NCBI GenBank assembly: GCA_023078555.1 | Contig: CM041203.1 | Location: 5,850,538-5,914,537, forward strand | Source: Ulva prolifera | Lineage: Eukaryota; Chlorophyta; Ulvophyceae; Ulvales; Ulvaceae | Reading direction: 5' to 3' | Length of the DNA stretch: 64,000 nucleotides | Part shown: piece by piece, positions 13,357 to 25,677 of the stretch | How the letters are laid out: every line of letters begins with the position of its first letter | Numbering within the stretch: position 1 is the stretch's first letter | Translations under genes and position numbers: made by a program | Notes under the pieces: generated by a model | Seen by the model: the letters and a program-made list of their open reading frames with translations, nothing else | What the model was told of the DNA's origin: nothing | Database searches by the model: none

Positions 13357-15785
13357 CCGGCCCGCTCCTACCGCGTCCGCCCCCACAGCGCAGGCCGTTC
13401 CGCAGACGGCGTCTGGCGTCGCGGCCTTCGTTGGGACAGCGGCCTGCGGCCCAGCGTGCTGTGCCCGCACAGACCACGGCTGAACGAGCGGTGTCTGTCA
13501 CCTTCGCGGGCTTCGCCAAGAGGACTGCCTCATTAGCAATATATCGCCCCCGCAGGGCAAGGCCCATCGGGTCGTCTCCATCACGCCGGCCGTCCCTGTC
13601 AAGCGACTGGCGTCCACGGCGTTGAAGTGGGCCACTTGACAGGGCAGACGACCCACACCGGGCGGTACCAGGCGTGAGCGCCTCACCCGTTGAGAGCGCG
13701 ATCCGCGACCTGCTCCTTTGGCGTGCTGGCGTTACAGGGGAAGCCACCACCAGCCGTCTCCGTCATCGCGTCATTTGCCGGTTGAGCAATCTGTTACCGA
13801 TGCTCCGCCCCCACATGGCAGGGCTCGTCGGTCGTGCGCCGTTGCGCAGGGCTGCTGCGTCTGGCGAGTCAGCCCACTCCTGGCAGGCTCAGTGAGCCAC
13901 CCCTATGCGGTAAGACGCGCAGCAGCGCGTGGTGGCGTTATCCCAGTGGCTCAGAGCTCACGCCGCCGTCACCGATCCCTTCGTGCGGGTGAGCCGCATC
14001 TGGAGAGACGATCCGCTCGCAGGCAAAGGTGAGGGCGCTCCCGGTGCAGCAGCCGTTCCCATGGCCACAGCGCGGAGATGGCCTGCGCCGCGGACAGTCA
14101 AGGCTTCCTTCCTCCATGAGGTCAGGCAGACGTGTGTGTCCTGGGCACTGGCTGCTTGGCGTGGGAGCATGCGCCCGGAGGCGGCAGTGTCGTGCCGTCG
14201 GGCCCAGTCACATAGAAGAATTCCGAAAATTCAGCTCTATTTTCTGGGGGCCAGCCCTGAAAACGCTGCGAGGCGACTCACCTGCCAGAGGGTGTGCCTT
14301 GAGGGCGCTCTCGTGTCCAATCGCACGCTCCCATCCGGCAGCCGCGGCGATGAGCTGCGGCCAGCCCCACCAGATCACAACGGGGCTTGGCAGCTGTTGT
14401 CGGTGGCGGCAGGGGGGCGGGGCAGGGGCGGCACACCCAGCGTCACAGCACGTGCCGAGCCACCCGAAACCGGCTGCCACTGCGCGCACACAGCGCCTGC
14501 TACTCGCCCCAGATGTCTGCTGCCATCACGTGTTTGCTGCCAGCCAGGTAGCCAAGGAAGGGAGGGAGAGGGGGGGGGGGGGGGGGGGGTTGAGGGGGGT
14601 CCCTGCGGCTGAGACTCGTTGCGGTGCCCGAGCGTATGCGGCGTGCTTCTGGCGGTCGTCGCTTGAACCTCAGGCATCGCACTGCGCCAGCGACCACGTT
14701 GCCGCAGGGGAGTGTAGATTTGACCAGAAACATCCAAATTCTAGAAGCTAGGGTTGGCTTACTCGTGTCCCGCGCGGGGCCGCAGCTGGTGGTGCTGCTC
14801 GCGGCGGACAGGTTGCAGGGCAGATTGAGATAGAGTGAGAGTGAGTGAAACCGGTGCTGGGCCCCCTATGGTTGCGCTACGAGCTACACATGCCCTACGG
14901 TGTTGAACGTGAGGTGTGTAGAACCTCGTGCACAGGCACACGTACCTTCGACCTTCGCCAGTGATGTGAGTCTGCGGTAGTCTGAGCCAGTGTTAATTAC
15001 AACACAGCAGGTATGCTAAGTGCATCAACTATGACTGCTGCTTAACAGCATGACAATCGTTTGTGATTGCACCGTGAGGGTCTGCACGGTGCCACCCTTT
15101 ACTTCCCTGCACCCATGCATCCGAACCCAGGAGCTTCTGCTGATGCCGCTGTTTCCATCACCTGCCAATACGACTTTCCACTGTTTGCTAGACCATGAGT
15201 GCTTCACGTGTCGAAGACGTATGTTGGCTGACAATTGCGGTGCTCAAAGACTGTCGGTCATAGCAGCTCTATAAGAAGCTCAAGGCCCTAGATCATTTCA
15301 TGGTGGACCTGATGCAAGCAGGGAGATGCCATAGCCTGGTGGTGCTGGGGTACCTGCCACCTGCCATCTTTGCTTCATGTCCGCAGAATAAAATTTTTCG
15401 TTTGTAGCAGAGATCAATGGCAATCATGACATGCGGTGGTTATGTGCAACATGTCACGTAGCCGTGCCAGTCACCTACACACTTCTTACGTGCACTCTCA
15501 AACACTTCTGTCAGGTTGTGGATCGCAGACGAAGGCGCGACACTCGATTGCACCAGCGCCACGTGCGCAGGAAGGCCATCGAAGATCACCTGGCCGCACG
15601 CAATACATGCACCGCCGCGGAGTTGAAAACTTCAGCAGGCAACCATCTTCGACAGAGCACAGCCCTCCTAGCATCCCTGCTTACAACATCCATGAACTGA
15701 TAAGTGCAAGCGTGTGATATTTGTGTCTCGGTCATTTGCAGTTTCGTGCTGCTGCTTCGTTCTCGGCTCGCTGAATCGCAGAACA
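13357..15785. other. Intergenic region, GC-rich then mixed, with a poly-G tract
   Basis: Downstream of the phosphatase stop the GC-rich composition continues to about 14.6 kb, with many long overlapping open frames that are expected by chance at this GC level. A G run of about 20 lies at 14571-14590. Composition then falls to ordinary values up to the CPN20 start. No domain, RNA gene or mobile element was recognised. Confidence 0.5.
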
Positions 15786-18147
15786 ATGCCTTGCAAGCTA
15801 TCCTTTAACTCGCGCCGCACCGTGCCACAACCTGCGAGACGATGCCTCGTCGTGCGAGCGGCTGCTACACCTCTGCCATCAAAGGTGTGTTAGTGGTCCT
15901 GTGTGCCGTGACGGCGTTGCTTGACGTGGCTTTCTTCCGGATACCACACCAACTGCGATCCGTGAAACGTGGTGAATACAGTTTGAAGTTATCGCAAGTC
16001 TGGGGCTCGCACGCGTTTGTAATGCCCGCCGACGTCGGCTTCAAATTACAGGGTCACTTGCGGCAGCAACGAGCGCCAGGCGCTTCTCATATCACGTTAC
16101 CACATTCTACAGAATCAAATTGTGCATGCTGTGTGTCTGATTTAGTGGAGTGCACTTGACCTCTGCATCTGGGCGGAGAAGACCAGCTGACCTTGGTTCG
16201 CTTCACGAACCTTCCCGCCTGCCACGACTCGTCTTTGATGGGATGTACCAGTATCTCACCCCGAGCAACAGTGACAACATACGGAAGAAGAGCCTGACAT
16301 TCGAATCTATCGAGGCTGCCAGAACAACCAGTCTGGCCCGGCAGCGCCTGGGCAAGCTGCTGACATGTCATGTACTGTTGCAGTTCTCGAGTGTCAAGCC
16401 CAGCGGCGATAGAGTGGTCGTGAAGATAGGCGCCAGCGAGGCCAAAACACCAGGCGGCATCCTGCTGCCCACAGCTGCTGAAACTGACAAGAATGAGGGC
16501 ACAGTTGTGGCTGTCGGGACCGGGGAGAGCATCAAGGTGTGCCCCTCCCCACTGCCCAGCAGCATGCCCTGTGTGTATATGTGTTTGTATGTTTGGCTTG
16601 ATGTGTTTGTTTGCTTTGCCATACAATGGCCGGGTATGTGTAACTTACAAGTAGCAGCATGCCATCCTCACTCAACAGCTGCTTCCACGCAGCGTCTGAT
16701 TCTCCATCCCACCCATGCCCAGAGCCTCATGCGCCAGCAGCTGTCGCTGTGCTCTATCCATGGACATCTGTGGGGTTTGCGTGCAACCTGTCCGCTTCTG
16801 GGCGTATGCTGGGCTTCCTCCTTGACAGGATGACCAAGTGTCTGACGACAGCCACTCAAGCGATGTAGCCGGATGTGTGATGCAATCAGGTACCGAGCAA
16901 GCAGGCAGCTGACGGGTAGAGGGAGTGGTGGTGCAGGAGGGGGACGAGGTGATGTACTCACGGTACGCGGGCACACACGTGAAGGTCGGGGAGGACGAGC
17001 AGATCATCATGAAGGAAACCGACATCATCGGCATCAAGGGCGCCTCGATGTCTGCGATGAAGCCCACCGAGGTGCGCACCCCCCCGTCTCTCTCCCCCCC
17101 CCCCCCCCCCCCCAAATGCTCCGCTCCGCATCGGCATCGCTGCACCGTAGCTACGCGTAGACAGTTCAATCTCGGTCTGGGAGGGCTCACAACCATGGAC
17201 CGCCTCCTGTTCGCGGCCGCCGTTGACGGCCGTCGCGTGGCGCCTGCTTGCGTTTTGTTGGCACCCACCCCCCCACCGCGGTGGCGCCGTTCCACCCAAC
17301 GCAGCTGTGACCGGAGGGCGCTCCCGCTGCGAGCTAAGCCCTCCCACCGCGAGCTCGTCGCGTGTGCCCAGCGGAGGCGCGGCGAGGTGTCAACGCACCG
17401 CGCATGCATGCAGGACCGCATCCTGGTGCGCGTCGCGGAGGACGAGTCGACGTCGTCCGGCGGCGTCATCCTGACCGCGCAGAGCTCCGAGAAGCCCAAC
17501 ATCGGGGAGGTTGTGGCCGTCGGGCCTGGCCGCAAGGGCGAGGACGGCGAGTGGATGGCGCCCAACATGTCTGCCGGCTCGCAGGTGCCGTGCTGTTCTG
17601 CTGTGCCGTGCCGTATGTCTGGACCATGCCGATTCACTGCTGTGAAGTTTGGATGCTGTGCTGTGCTGCTGCTATTCAGTTTGGCTGCCATGCCATTGGG
17701 CGGCCGTGCGGCTCGTCGCGCTGCTGTGCTGTTTCTCTGTCATTCAACTTTGCTGACGCGCCTCTGCTGTGTTTGTGCCCTATCCGCGTCCTGTGCATGC
17801 ACCGCAGTTGCCTCCGCCGCCGTAGGTGCTGCACCGTTCTGCTGCCGTGCCTTGTCTCTGCGATTCCATTCTGCTGCCGTGCCTTGTCGCTGCGATTCCA
17901 TTCTGCTGCCGTTCCCATGCTGCGTCTGTGTCATGTCAAGGCATCTCCATGCTGAGGCCCCTCGTGCTGTGATGCTCGTGCTGTGATCACATTGTGTGCA
18001 TGTCCTGGCCATGCCCTGTGCACCGCCGCTGACCGCGCCGCCGGCCCGCAGGTGCTGTACAGCAAGTTCTCGGGAGTGGAGCTGGAGGAGGACGACGTGC
18101 AGTACGTGGTTGTGCGCGAGACAGACGTCCTCGCCGTGCTCTCATAA
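15786..18147 (+). CDS. CPN20: Chloroplast co-chaperonin Cpn20 (tandem Cpn10 domains)
   Basis: Lid co-chaperonin for plastid Cpn60, acting in the stroma. Five exons: 15786-15884, 16384-16536, 16937-17071, 17414-17584 and 18052-18147, all phase 0, giving 217 residues. Exon 1 encodes only a transit peptide, rich in Arg, Ser and Ala, with no acidic residues and a VRAAAT-type cleavage region. Exons 2-3 form the first Cpn10 domain (SVKPSGDRVVVKI, GGILLPTAAETDKNEGTVVA, YSRYAGTHVKVG, KETDIIGI). Exons 4-5 form the second (DRILVRVAEDEST, SGGVILTAQSSEKPNIGEVV, VLYSKFSGVELEEDD, RETDVLAVLS). Two fused Cpn10 units plus a transit peptide is the plastid Cpn20 layout; bacterial and mitochondrial GroES have one. 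Intron 3 contains a poly-C tract. Exons 3-5 are clearly GC-richer than exons 1-2. Confidence 0.93.
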
Positions 18148-19045
18148 GCGGCTCCCATGCGCGGGTGCCGGGCGGGGCCTGGGTGCAAGAAGTATGTGCA
18201 ATCGGCGTGCACGGGCGATCGCTGCAGCAGGGTGGGGGGAACGCTGCGCCGCCCGGTGACGACGCGAGCTGGGCTGCAGTGTGTAGCTGGTATCAGGATG
18301 GGGATTGCAGTTGAGAGAGTGCCTGTGCATGGGGATGTCGGCATGGGAAGCTTAAGTGCGAGTCAGTGTTATCGAGGGGGCGGCGCTCTGGAGCGACACA
18401 GGTGATTGAAATACCAAGCTTCCTGACAGCTGCTTTGGTCGGTGTGGTTGCTGCTAGTTCTGCTACGATCGGCCGGGCATAGAGGCACTGCTGCTGCTGC
18501 TCAGGCCTTTCAGCGTGGTGGCGCAGGTCTGATCGCGTAGCCAGGTAGTTTCAAGCATCTGCAGTCTCTTGCCGATATGGAGGAGTACACAGGCCACACA
18601 TGTGCCATTGCTGAGAACAAATTGTGAATGGCAAGTTGAGCGCTGCCTCGCCTGATTTGTGATTATGTGATCGTGAAGCCAGCGATCAGCCCCCTATATC
18701 AGGATATGTGCAACTGTGCGTCAACGGCACTGATGTCAACCTTTCTGCAAGGGGGTGTGCTATATGCCTGGTGCTTCGAACATGTAGGCTTCTTAGGGGG
18801 CAGCTGTAACACGACATATCTCTTCATATCCTTGCACCGTTTACCCGCTGACCTATCCCGTCGTACTGCCACGCAATTGCATTTCGTGGCAGATTGAAGA
18901 AGCAATCAGGTTCGTGGTTGGCACATTAATGGCAGCCCGACACCGGCCATGGGGATCCAGAAGAACGTCACGTAGAAGGCCAAGCCTCATGTCCAAGATC
19001 CAATTAAGGCCCCGGAACAGCAGTTCCCACCGTGCCTGATCGAGC
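18148..19045. other. Spacer downstream of CPN20
   Basis: A short GC-rich tail to about 18.3 kb follows the CPN20 stop, then ordinary sequence. No coding exon was recognised, but the 5' exons of the small membrane-protein gene that becomes visible near 19.06 kb probably lie here. Confidence 0.4.
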
Positions 19046-19064
19046 GTGTACCTTTTGTGTCCAG

Positions 19065-20044
19065 GCAGGTACAGCTACCAGGTGCTAGTTCCAGCGGCCA
19101 AACTAGTCATTGGACTTGGTCTCCCCGTCCTGACTGCGTTTTTCTGCGTCACCAGCTCCATCACCGTCCCCATGCTCATCAGCACTGCTGTAGTCCTCAC
19201 CTGCCTCTTCGTCAGCATCATCATGAACTTCGCCTGCAGAAGTGCTCAAGTATGTCGATGCAGATATATCTCCAAGCTACGTAAGTGGGCAAGCCAACCA
19301 ACTGCTCCAAGACGCCGGCTGCTTCATTTTCCACAAATATTGGTCGCAGCTGCATGACGGGGACAGCAATCCCACGAAGAAGAGTCACGTCCACGAAGCT
19401 GTTTCGCAGCTGAGGCACTGCTGAAAGCCAGATCCCTGATTCCTACTGTCTGAAGACATCTGCAGACGTCTTCTAGATCCCAGTGAGAGTTTCAATCATG
19501 CGCCAACACATAGCCGGTCCTTGTCACAGTCATGCCTGGGAGTGTGCCGACCGACTGCTGCCCCGAACACGCTGATGCCACACTCCCGGAACATGGTCCT
19601 CTGCTGTATCAATCAAACTTGTCGACACAAGCCCGGTCAGCCATTCCAGAACCACAGCATCACACACCTGCTACCAATGCGACCGCGTCTTCATCGTCAG
19701 CTCCACCACCAATACCACCCGAGGCCGTCGCGGCATCTTCTGCCGCATCCTCCCCAGGGCCCTCTGCAGCCTCCGCACCGGCAGCCTCGTCCGCGCTCGC
19801 ATCATCGATGGCACCCTCTTCGGCAACCTCTGCACCAGACAAGGCTCTCTCTGCGATGCTCTCCGCTGCACCACCATCCACCGCCGCAGCGTCCGGAGCC
19901 GCTGCCTCCGCGGCCGGGCCGGGCGCAGAGCTCTGCGAGAAGCTGCCAGAAGCTCTCGCAGCCGCTGGATTTGAGGCAAGGGAGTCCCGGCGCATGCTGT
20001 GGACGCTGGTTGTGGAGCGTCTAGCAGCGGCACCTGCAAAATGA
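19065..20044 (+). CDS. Small membrane protein with Ala/Ser-rich C-terminal tail, 5' end not found
   Basis: Not recognised. Two exons can be joined: about 19065-19280, ending at a strong GTAAGT donor, and 19530-20044. The junction is phase 1 on both sides. The first exon begins after a pyrimidine-bearing acceptor (TTTTGTGTCCAG) and encodes about 45 hydrophobic residues, enough for two helices (LVIGLGLPVLTAFFCV and MLISTAVVLTCLFVSIIM). The second encodes a Pro/Ala/Ser-rich linker of about 100 residues and ends in a short charged, probably helical segment (ELCEKLPEALAAAGFEARES) before the stop. One or more upstream exons with the start codon must exist. The GC-rich character sets in within the last exon. 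Confidence 0.55.
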
Positions 20045-20194
20045 TAGTTGCCCCGTCGGCCCGTGCGGTAGGCACCGGTGTCACGTTTCAGTGCACCCAG
20101 GCTCAAACGTGACAACAGTACACGGCTCAGTTAATCCAAGAAGCCATGATCGTGATCAGACAGCTGACGAACAGGCTGCGCTGTGATGACCAGC

Positions 20195-22245
20195 CTACAC
20201 TGTAGGAACCAGCACCCTGCTGTGCCAGTCAGAGCGGGGACATGAAATCTGACACGCACCACTGGCCTGGCTCTGTCGAGTCTGCAAAGGCGCCTCATAC
20301 AACACTCCGTCGACGTGGATCTCGACGCCGGGGATGACGAGGGGTGATGAAGCACGCTCGACGACGTCACGGGGAAGGGGTGCGGGCTTGCGTGCAGGCC
20401 GGCGTTTCCGCGCCTGCTTTGGAGGGCCGTGGCCACCGGTGGCAGCAGCTCCGCTGGCAAAGCCACCTGACAGAGACGCACCCGGCATCCTCTGCACAGC
20501 AGCCACAATCACACAGCACCAACACATTGTGTGTGCTCAACGGCCATCTAGGCGCGGCCATATGGTGGAGCACCATGCCATCATGCCTGAGAAGGGGGTG
20601 GAGGACCGGAACGTAAATCACGGGATAAGCAACACTGATGTGTGGGTGAAGTAGGGCACGGGATGTTGACGGCACACCCGTGTGGTCATGAATGAAGAAA
20701 CGGGGCTCCCAGCTACAGGGCTGCCTGCAGCCTTCGGGGTGAAAGCTGTTGGTTCCTTTTCAGCTTCTCGCCTATGTATCTCTTCTTGTTGGCGCCGCTG
20801 TACGACGCGCAGCGAAGGGTGCAGGTCAGTCCGTCTAGAAATTTCTTGGGCACCAAGTTTGCGCATACGACCGAGTGTATTGACGTAGTCCGATTGTTTC
20901 TCTTGGTGTATTGCATTCACCTTGCTGTCACCTGCCTCCTGAAGTCGCTCGAAGAGCAGACCGTTCCTGCAGTACCACGGAATTCTTAGGAATGAGACGA
21001 GGTGGACATTGCTGCTGTACGACGTGACCGTCTCTGAACTGCGCCATTTGTCTACATACGCCAATGGATAGAAGCAACATTTGCATGACACTTGGTACAC
21101 ACAAGCTGTACCTAGGCTTTCTAGCAGCCGACATCGTGTTTGTTCTGCACATGGGAAACAATTTTGGCACTCCATGGAACTACAGATGATTTCAGCTCCG
21201 CGAGCAAGATGTCTTCAACACGCAACAATGTGTTGGTATACGAGAGATGATGCTATTTAGCCATGAACCTTGCAATGTCGATGGAGCGCACTCTCTTGTC
21301 TTCGATAGCAGGTCTTGGTAGGCCTTCTCTCTGCGCAATCGCTCTTCCGCAGCGCGACGAATCTTGGCTTCCTGCTTCTTCAAACGCTCCTGAACGCGGG
21401 CTTTGTGTTCCATTGCCTGCTTTTCCTGCAGCTCTCTCTGCTTGGCAGCCTCTGCCTCTGCGCGTTCTTGTAACAACCTGGCCTGACGTTCGCGCAAGGC
21501 CCTACACTCAGTCCATGAATGAGACAACCGCAAGATCAGCATAAAATCGGCCTAACAAGCGTATACTCATGGGATGCTGTGAAGATATTGGCCCATGCCT
21601 ATTCGTCGGTTCCGTGGGTTGCATTCTCCCGGGCTTGACACAGCTGAGAACGGTGCGGAGTGCTCACCTCTTTTCTCTCTCCCATTTCTTTCGTTTCGTG
21701 GTCTCTTCTTTCGAGTAATCTGATATGTGTACATCTGCTCGCTTCTGTGGATACTCCTTGTTGAACGTCTTCCATTCTGCTTTCCTCGACGGAGATAAGG
21801 AGTTTCCGCGAGGGTCCTGCACCCTCTTGTCTGAACTCTGGCTTCGGCTGTGTCGGGTAATACCACCAGGCCGTTGTGTCGACCCGGGCTCCGGGCCTTC
21901 ACTAGCCCGCATCTCGTGCACCGACGGAGCTTCCCTGACCGATGATTCCTCCACATCTGCCATAGCAAACTACAGCAAACACAGCTTCTTGAATGCTGTA
22001 GATGTAGTATGCAGGTGAGACAGCAACGACTGCCCGGCGGAGGGATGCTGTGGCCAATGTACGTCCCAAATGGTGACTTTTTCTCGGTCGATTCTGGTGA
22101 AGTCGCGGTGCGACGTGTAGGCTTTGTGCCTGGACTTGGATCCGATGCCACTGCGCGTCAATTCATGCACGGCCATGCCTTTCCCAGGCCGTGGCTTAGG
22201 TGCAGCCTCCCACACGACAGGAAGGCCGATCTTCTCAGCTTGCAT
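20195..22245 (-). CDS. Basic coiled-coil protein
   Basis: Not assigned to a family. Five exons: 22245-22063, 21969-21668, 21501-21292, 20834-20678 and 20491-20195. Phases agree at all four junctions (0, 2, 2, 0), giving 382 residues. The N-terminus is basic (KIGLPVVWEAAPKPRPGK). A Ser/Arg-rich region follows, then a long charged coiled coil of about 80 residues (ALRERQARLLQERAEAEAA onwards) rich in Arg, Glu, Gln and Ala. The C-terminal third is basic and low in complexity (PPKQARKRRPARKPAPLP) and ends in a short hydrophobic piece (PLVIPGVEIHVDGVLYE). Heavily charged coiled coils like this are frequent in flagellar and basal-body proteins, but no family signature proves that. The last exon is GC-rich compared with the others. 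The start is the first ATG in an open exon and could be preceded by another exon. Confidence 0.65.
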
Positions 22246-23420
22246 CGTCAAGGCAGATAGGAAGTTCTCCAATAAAACGCACCTAACAGGACTGGGTATC
22301 TTCTCTCTCATCCAATCCCCTGTCATGCCTGTATTGCATACCCCAACATGCTGTGCCAGAGTGCATTTCAGGCTCAGCGTGAAGTAGCTCCTACATATAC
22401 ACTCCTTTTGCTTCCAGTGGTCGTTATGCGTTTTGTATACTGAGCTCGTCGCCCACAGTGAGACCTCACGAGGGAACTCGAAGTTGAACACAGTGCTACA
22501 GAAGAGTGAACGATTACGACAAACAAATACACGGTTTGGTGTGGTTCTTGGTCCACTCAAGGATTGATGTACTGGTGAAACGGCGAGAACAGGCTTCTGG
22601 CCTCGCTTTGTACAGCGTAGATATGCTGGTGTGTGGTTCGCTGAATGGCACGGCTTCCGGCTTTGTGCAGCAGGCGTAATGCTCGTTGCAGCACGCATGA
22701 TGCACTTACACATGTTTCAGACATACCGAATTCAGAGTCAGAGACACCGCCGAATGGTGAGCAACAGCAGCCTCACCTCGCTCGAAGACACATGCACATT
22801 CAGCCAGCATCTCAACAAAGCAGAAGCGCTTCACAGCAGAGCGATATACCTCGAAGAACCCCGGTCGATTTTTCACAGAGGTACCTGGTCAATAGAGTGA
22901 TTGAAAAAAGCATCTTCGTGACCATGCTTTGCTTTGACCATACAGCCGAGGCGAAGATCGCTCTTACACAACCAGTCCCTTGTTGCCTAGAGGCTGTCAG
23001 GTGCACACATGAATCCTTGCATCCGCACCGCCCATCATTAAAGCTCGCCTCTGCCGAAAGCAAGACCTGCCTAGCACAGGTGCCATACACCTTGCAGCTC
23101 AGCATACAACCTTGTGCTGCCCGGGCTCTCGCAAACATCTGCGAAGCAATCACCACACCCCCAGCCTAAGAAGAAAAATAATCAGTACACACGAATCACA
23201 AAACCGCAATCAGGATGCGCATGCGAGCATCGCGTTGCTCTCCACAAACCGCCACATCTCTCTGCTGCCAATCCTGCGTATTACTCTGAGCGGTTATTAC
23301 GTGGCACAAAACGCCAGGCCAACCCCACAGTATGATACAGCAACCAGCCCACCAGCGTGGACACCCACTCTCCCCTCGTCCCCTCTGCCTCGCCTCTCGT
23401 CCCTCGTCCCCTCTGCGGCA
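22246..23420. other. Intergenic region
   Basis: Lies between the 5' end of the coiled-coil gene and the 3' end of the proline-rich gene, both on the minus strand. Short overlapping frames only; no domain or repeat was recognised. It should hold the promoter of the coiled-coil gene. Confidence 0.4.
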
Positions 23421-25677
23421 CTACTGCGCGCACAGGATGACATCGTACAGCGCCTGCACCCTGTACCGTAGCGTGCGCAGCATCCCCGGCCGCGGCGACG
23501 CACCCGCCGCACCCATCCGCACCGCATCCCGCGGCCCCGCTGCGGCAGCATGTGCCGCGCTGCGGTGGCGCTGCACGCCCCTCGGCGTCGCGGGCCCGAC
23601 CCCATTCAGCCGGCGCCCCCGTGCCGCGATCACAGCCTCGGCCTCCTCCGTTGCGGCGGTGCCCAACCCTGTGTCCCCCTGGCCGCCGGCCATGCGCACC
23701 CGCCGCTCACGCCGGCGCCGGCGCTTCTCTGCGCTGGCGGCATGCAGCTGCGCGGCTGTGGCTTCCTGGGTCTCAGGGGCCGGGCCGAACGCAGGCACCG
23801 GCGGTGGCGCATCACCAAGCGCTTCCTCCACACGGGGGCCCCGCGCGGGTGCCGGGGCAAGCACTCGCGGCTTCAGCTCCGCCAGCACATCGTGGGGCCC
23901 CCGCACGGGCGCATCACCAACTGCATCTTCCACACGGGGGCCCCGCGCGGGTGCCGGGGCAATCACTCGCGGCTTCAGCTCCGCCGGAACATCGTACGGC
24001 TTGCGCTCTGCCTCCGCGTCGCCCGCCGGTGACTCAGCCGGCGGCGCTGCGGCGGGCGGTGGCTGGGTGGCAGGAGACGCGGCCATGACGTGGCGCCGCG
24101 GAAGTATCTGCGGCTGCGGCGGGGTGACGGGGGCGGCGGGCTGCGGCGTCGGACGAGGCGGGCTGGCGTCTGGAGCCAGGAATGCGGCAGATGAGGGCAC
24201 CGAGGGGCGGCCGGTGGAGGGGGGCTTCGGAATAAGGGACGCCGGGGCCTGCAGCGGCGTGCGGCCGGGGGGCGTGCTGAGCATGTAGTGGCGGTTCATC
24301 GGCAGCGCGTCTGCGGAAGGCGCAGGAGGCGCGACCTTGGGCGCGGCAGGGCGCGCCACGCGGGAAACCGGGCCTGACAAGGGGGACCGGGCTGGCGCTC
24401 CGGCGCGGGGGTGAGGGGTGTAGGTACGGTCTGTTGGCCCGCTGCCGCTGCCGCTGCGGCCGGGGCCTCGCTCCGCTGGGCTCTCCTCGATTGCCGCAAG
24501 CTGGGAGAGGGGCTGCGTGAGGGAGCGGGAGCGTGACGACATGGGGCCGTGTGCGATGGCCGGGCGGAGCGGGGGTGCGTCTTCGGGGCGCGGCGCGGAT
24601 GTGGCTTGAGGCGCACCCGGGAACGGGACGAGTTTGGCTGTGAGAGGCTCCGGGAGGATGAGTGGGCTAGAGAGGGAGTTGATTGAGGGTTGGGGTGTGC
24701 GGGCGGTGGGCTGCAGTGACGCGGAGATGCTGGCGTAAGCCGGCCGTGGGGCGGATACGGGTGGCTTCAGGTGGTTCTGCAAGCATGGTAGTGATCCACA
24801 CGCCTCGGCGCTGCTGGTTAGGCCGTTCCAACGAACGGGCAGGAGGCGTGCATGCTGCGCGTGCTGGGCATCACGGTGCACAGGCAGGAGACAAGCAGCC
24901 GCCCGAGCCACATTCCTAGGTTAGCGCAAGAGGCACCGGCGCAGCAAACGGTCCAGGCCGTAAGCCACATTCTGGCTGTGATGCACCATGCGATGGCGTT
25001 TGCAGGCATGCATGCACACACAGACAGATGTCCGGCGGCCACATTGCAGGGTCTGTGTAGTGACTGCCTCAACCTCGGAAACAACTTCAACATGCGGCAT
25101 GTGGTCCCGTTGAGTCGGAGCTGTCAAAGTCCTTTTCAGGATGAGGCTGAGGAAATTCAGACTTGCTTACATGCAACGCCACAAAACAGGAAAAGAAAGG
25201 GCAAACTACAGCATGGCTCCGCGTTGTCCCGGCACAGGGAGCCCAGCAGGGATGAACGGCAACGCAGGACTCAGAATGGGCAACAATGCAGTTCCCTGTT
25301 GACATGATTCATAATGTGCCTGACCATATAGCTGCGTGATCACGGATACCTTCTGCGTGCATGCAGCCTGCACCATGCGTGTTGTGGCAGCCACCACACT
25401 TTGTATTACATGTAGACAATAACGGCGTACGGGAGAAGGGAAGGCACACCTGGCCGTCCGTTGACGAGGGGGCTGGGATCTTCGTCGCAGCTGGGACGCT
25501 CGACGGCGCGAGGTTGGGGCGGGGGAGGAGGACCGTCGGCGGGCTCGTGGTCTGCCGCAGCGGCCGCGGCGCTATCGGCAGCGGCCGAGGCGGCGTGTCC
25601 AGGCGCGGGTCGGGGGGGCGGGCGGCGTGGCTCTGGGCCTGCGACAGCGGCGACGCGTCCTGCACATGATGCATCAT
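23421..25677 (-). CDS. Proline/alanine-rich low-complexity protein, 3' part
   Basis: Not recognised. Two exons join in phase 0: one ending at 25450 (starting at an ATG at 25677 or at an acceptor near 25662) and 24776-23421 with the stop. Together they encode about 525 residues that are rich in Pro, Ala, Arg and Ser, with a basic cluster (EKRRRRRERRVRMAGG) near the C-terminus. Inside the last exon a segment of about 35 residues occurs twice in tandem (about 24000-23815), each copy with the core ELKPRV, APAPARGPRVE and GDAP. This looks like a disordered scaffold or linker. A further minus-strand frame at 26770-26600 (QSGPPKSPKRVDASRRRS) has similar composition and may be an upstream exon. The last exon is extremely GC-rich. 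Confidence 0.55.

Noticed and set aside
15842-16159. Alternative CPN20 N-terminus with a signal-peptide-like hydrophobic stretch, suggesting a secondary plastid
   Set aside because: A different frame starting at 15786 gives a standard transit peptide and joins exon 2 in phase 0, whereas this frame does not lead into the Cpn10 domain.
16672-17691. 339-codon open frame antisense to CPN20
   Set aside because: It overlaps CPN20 exons on the opposite strand; long antisense frames are expected where third positions are almost all G or C.
23332-24288. 318-codon plus-strand frame rich in Ala, Arg and Gly
   Set aside because: It lies opposite the proline-rich minus-strand gene, and composition explains it. 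I prefer the minus strand because an upstream exon joins in phase, but this choice is not certain.
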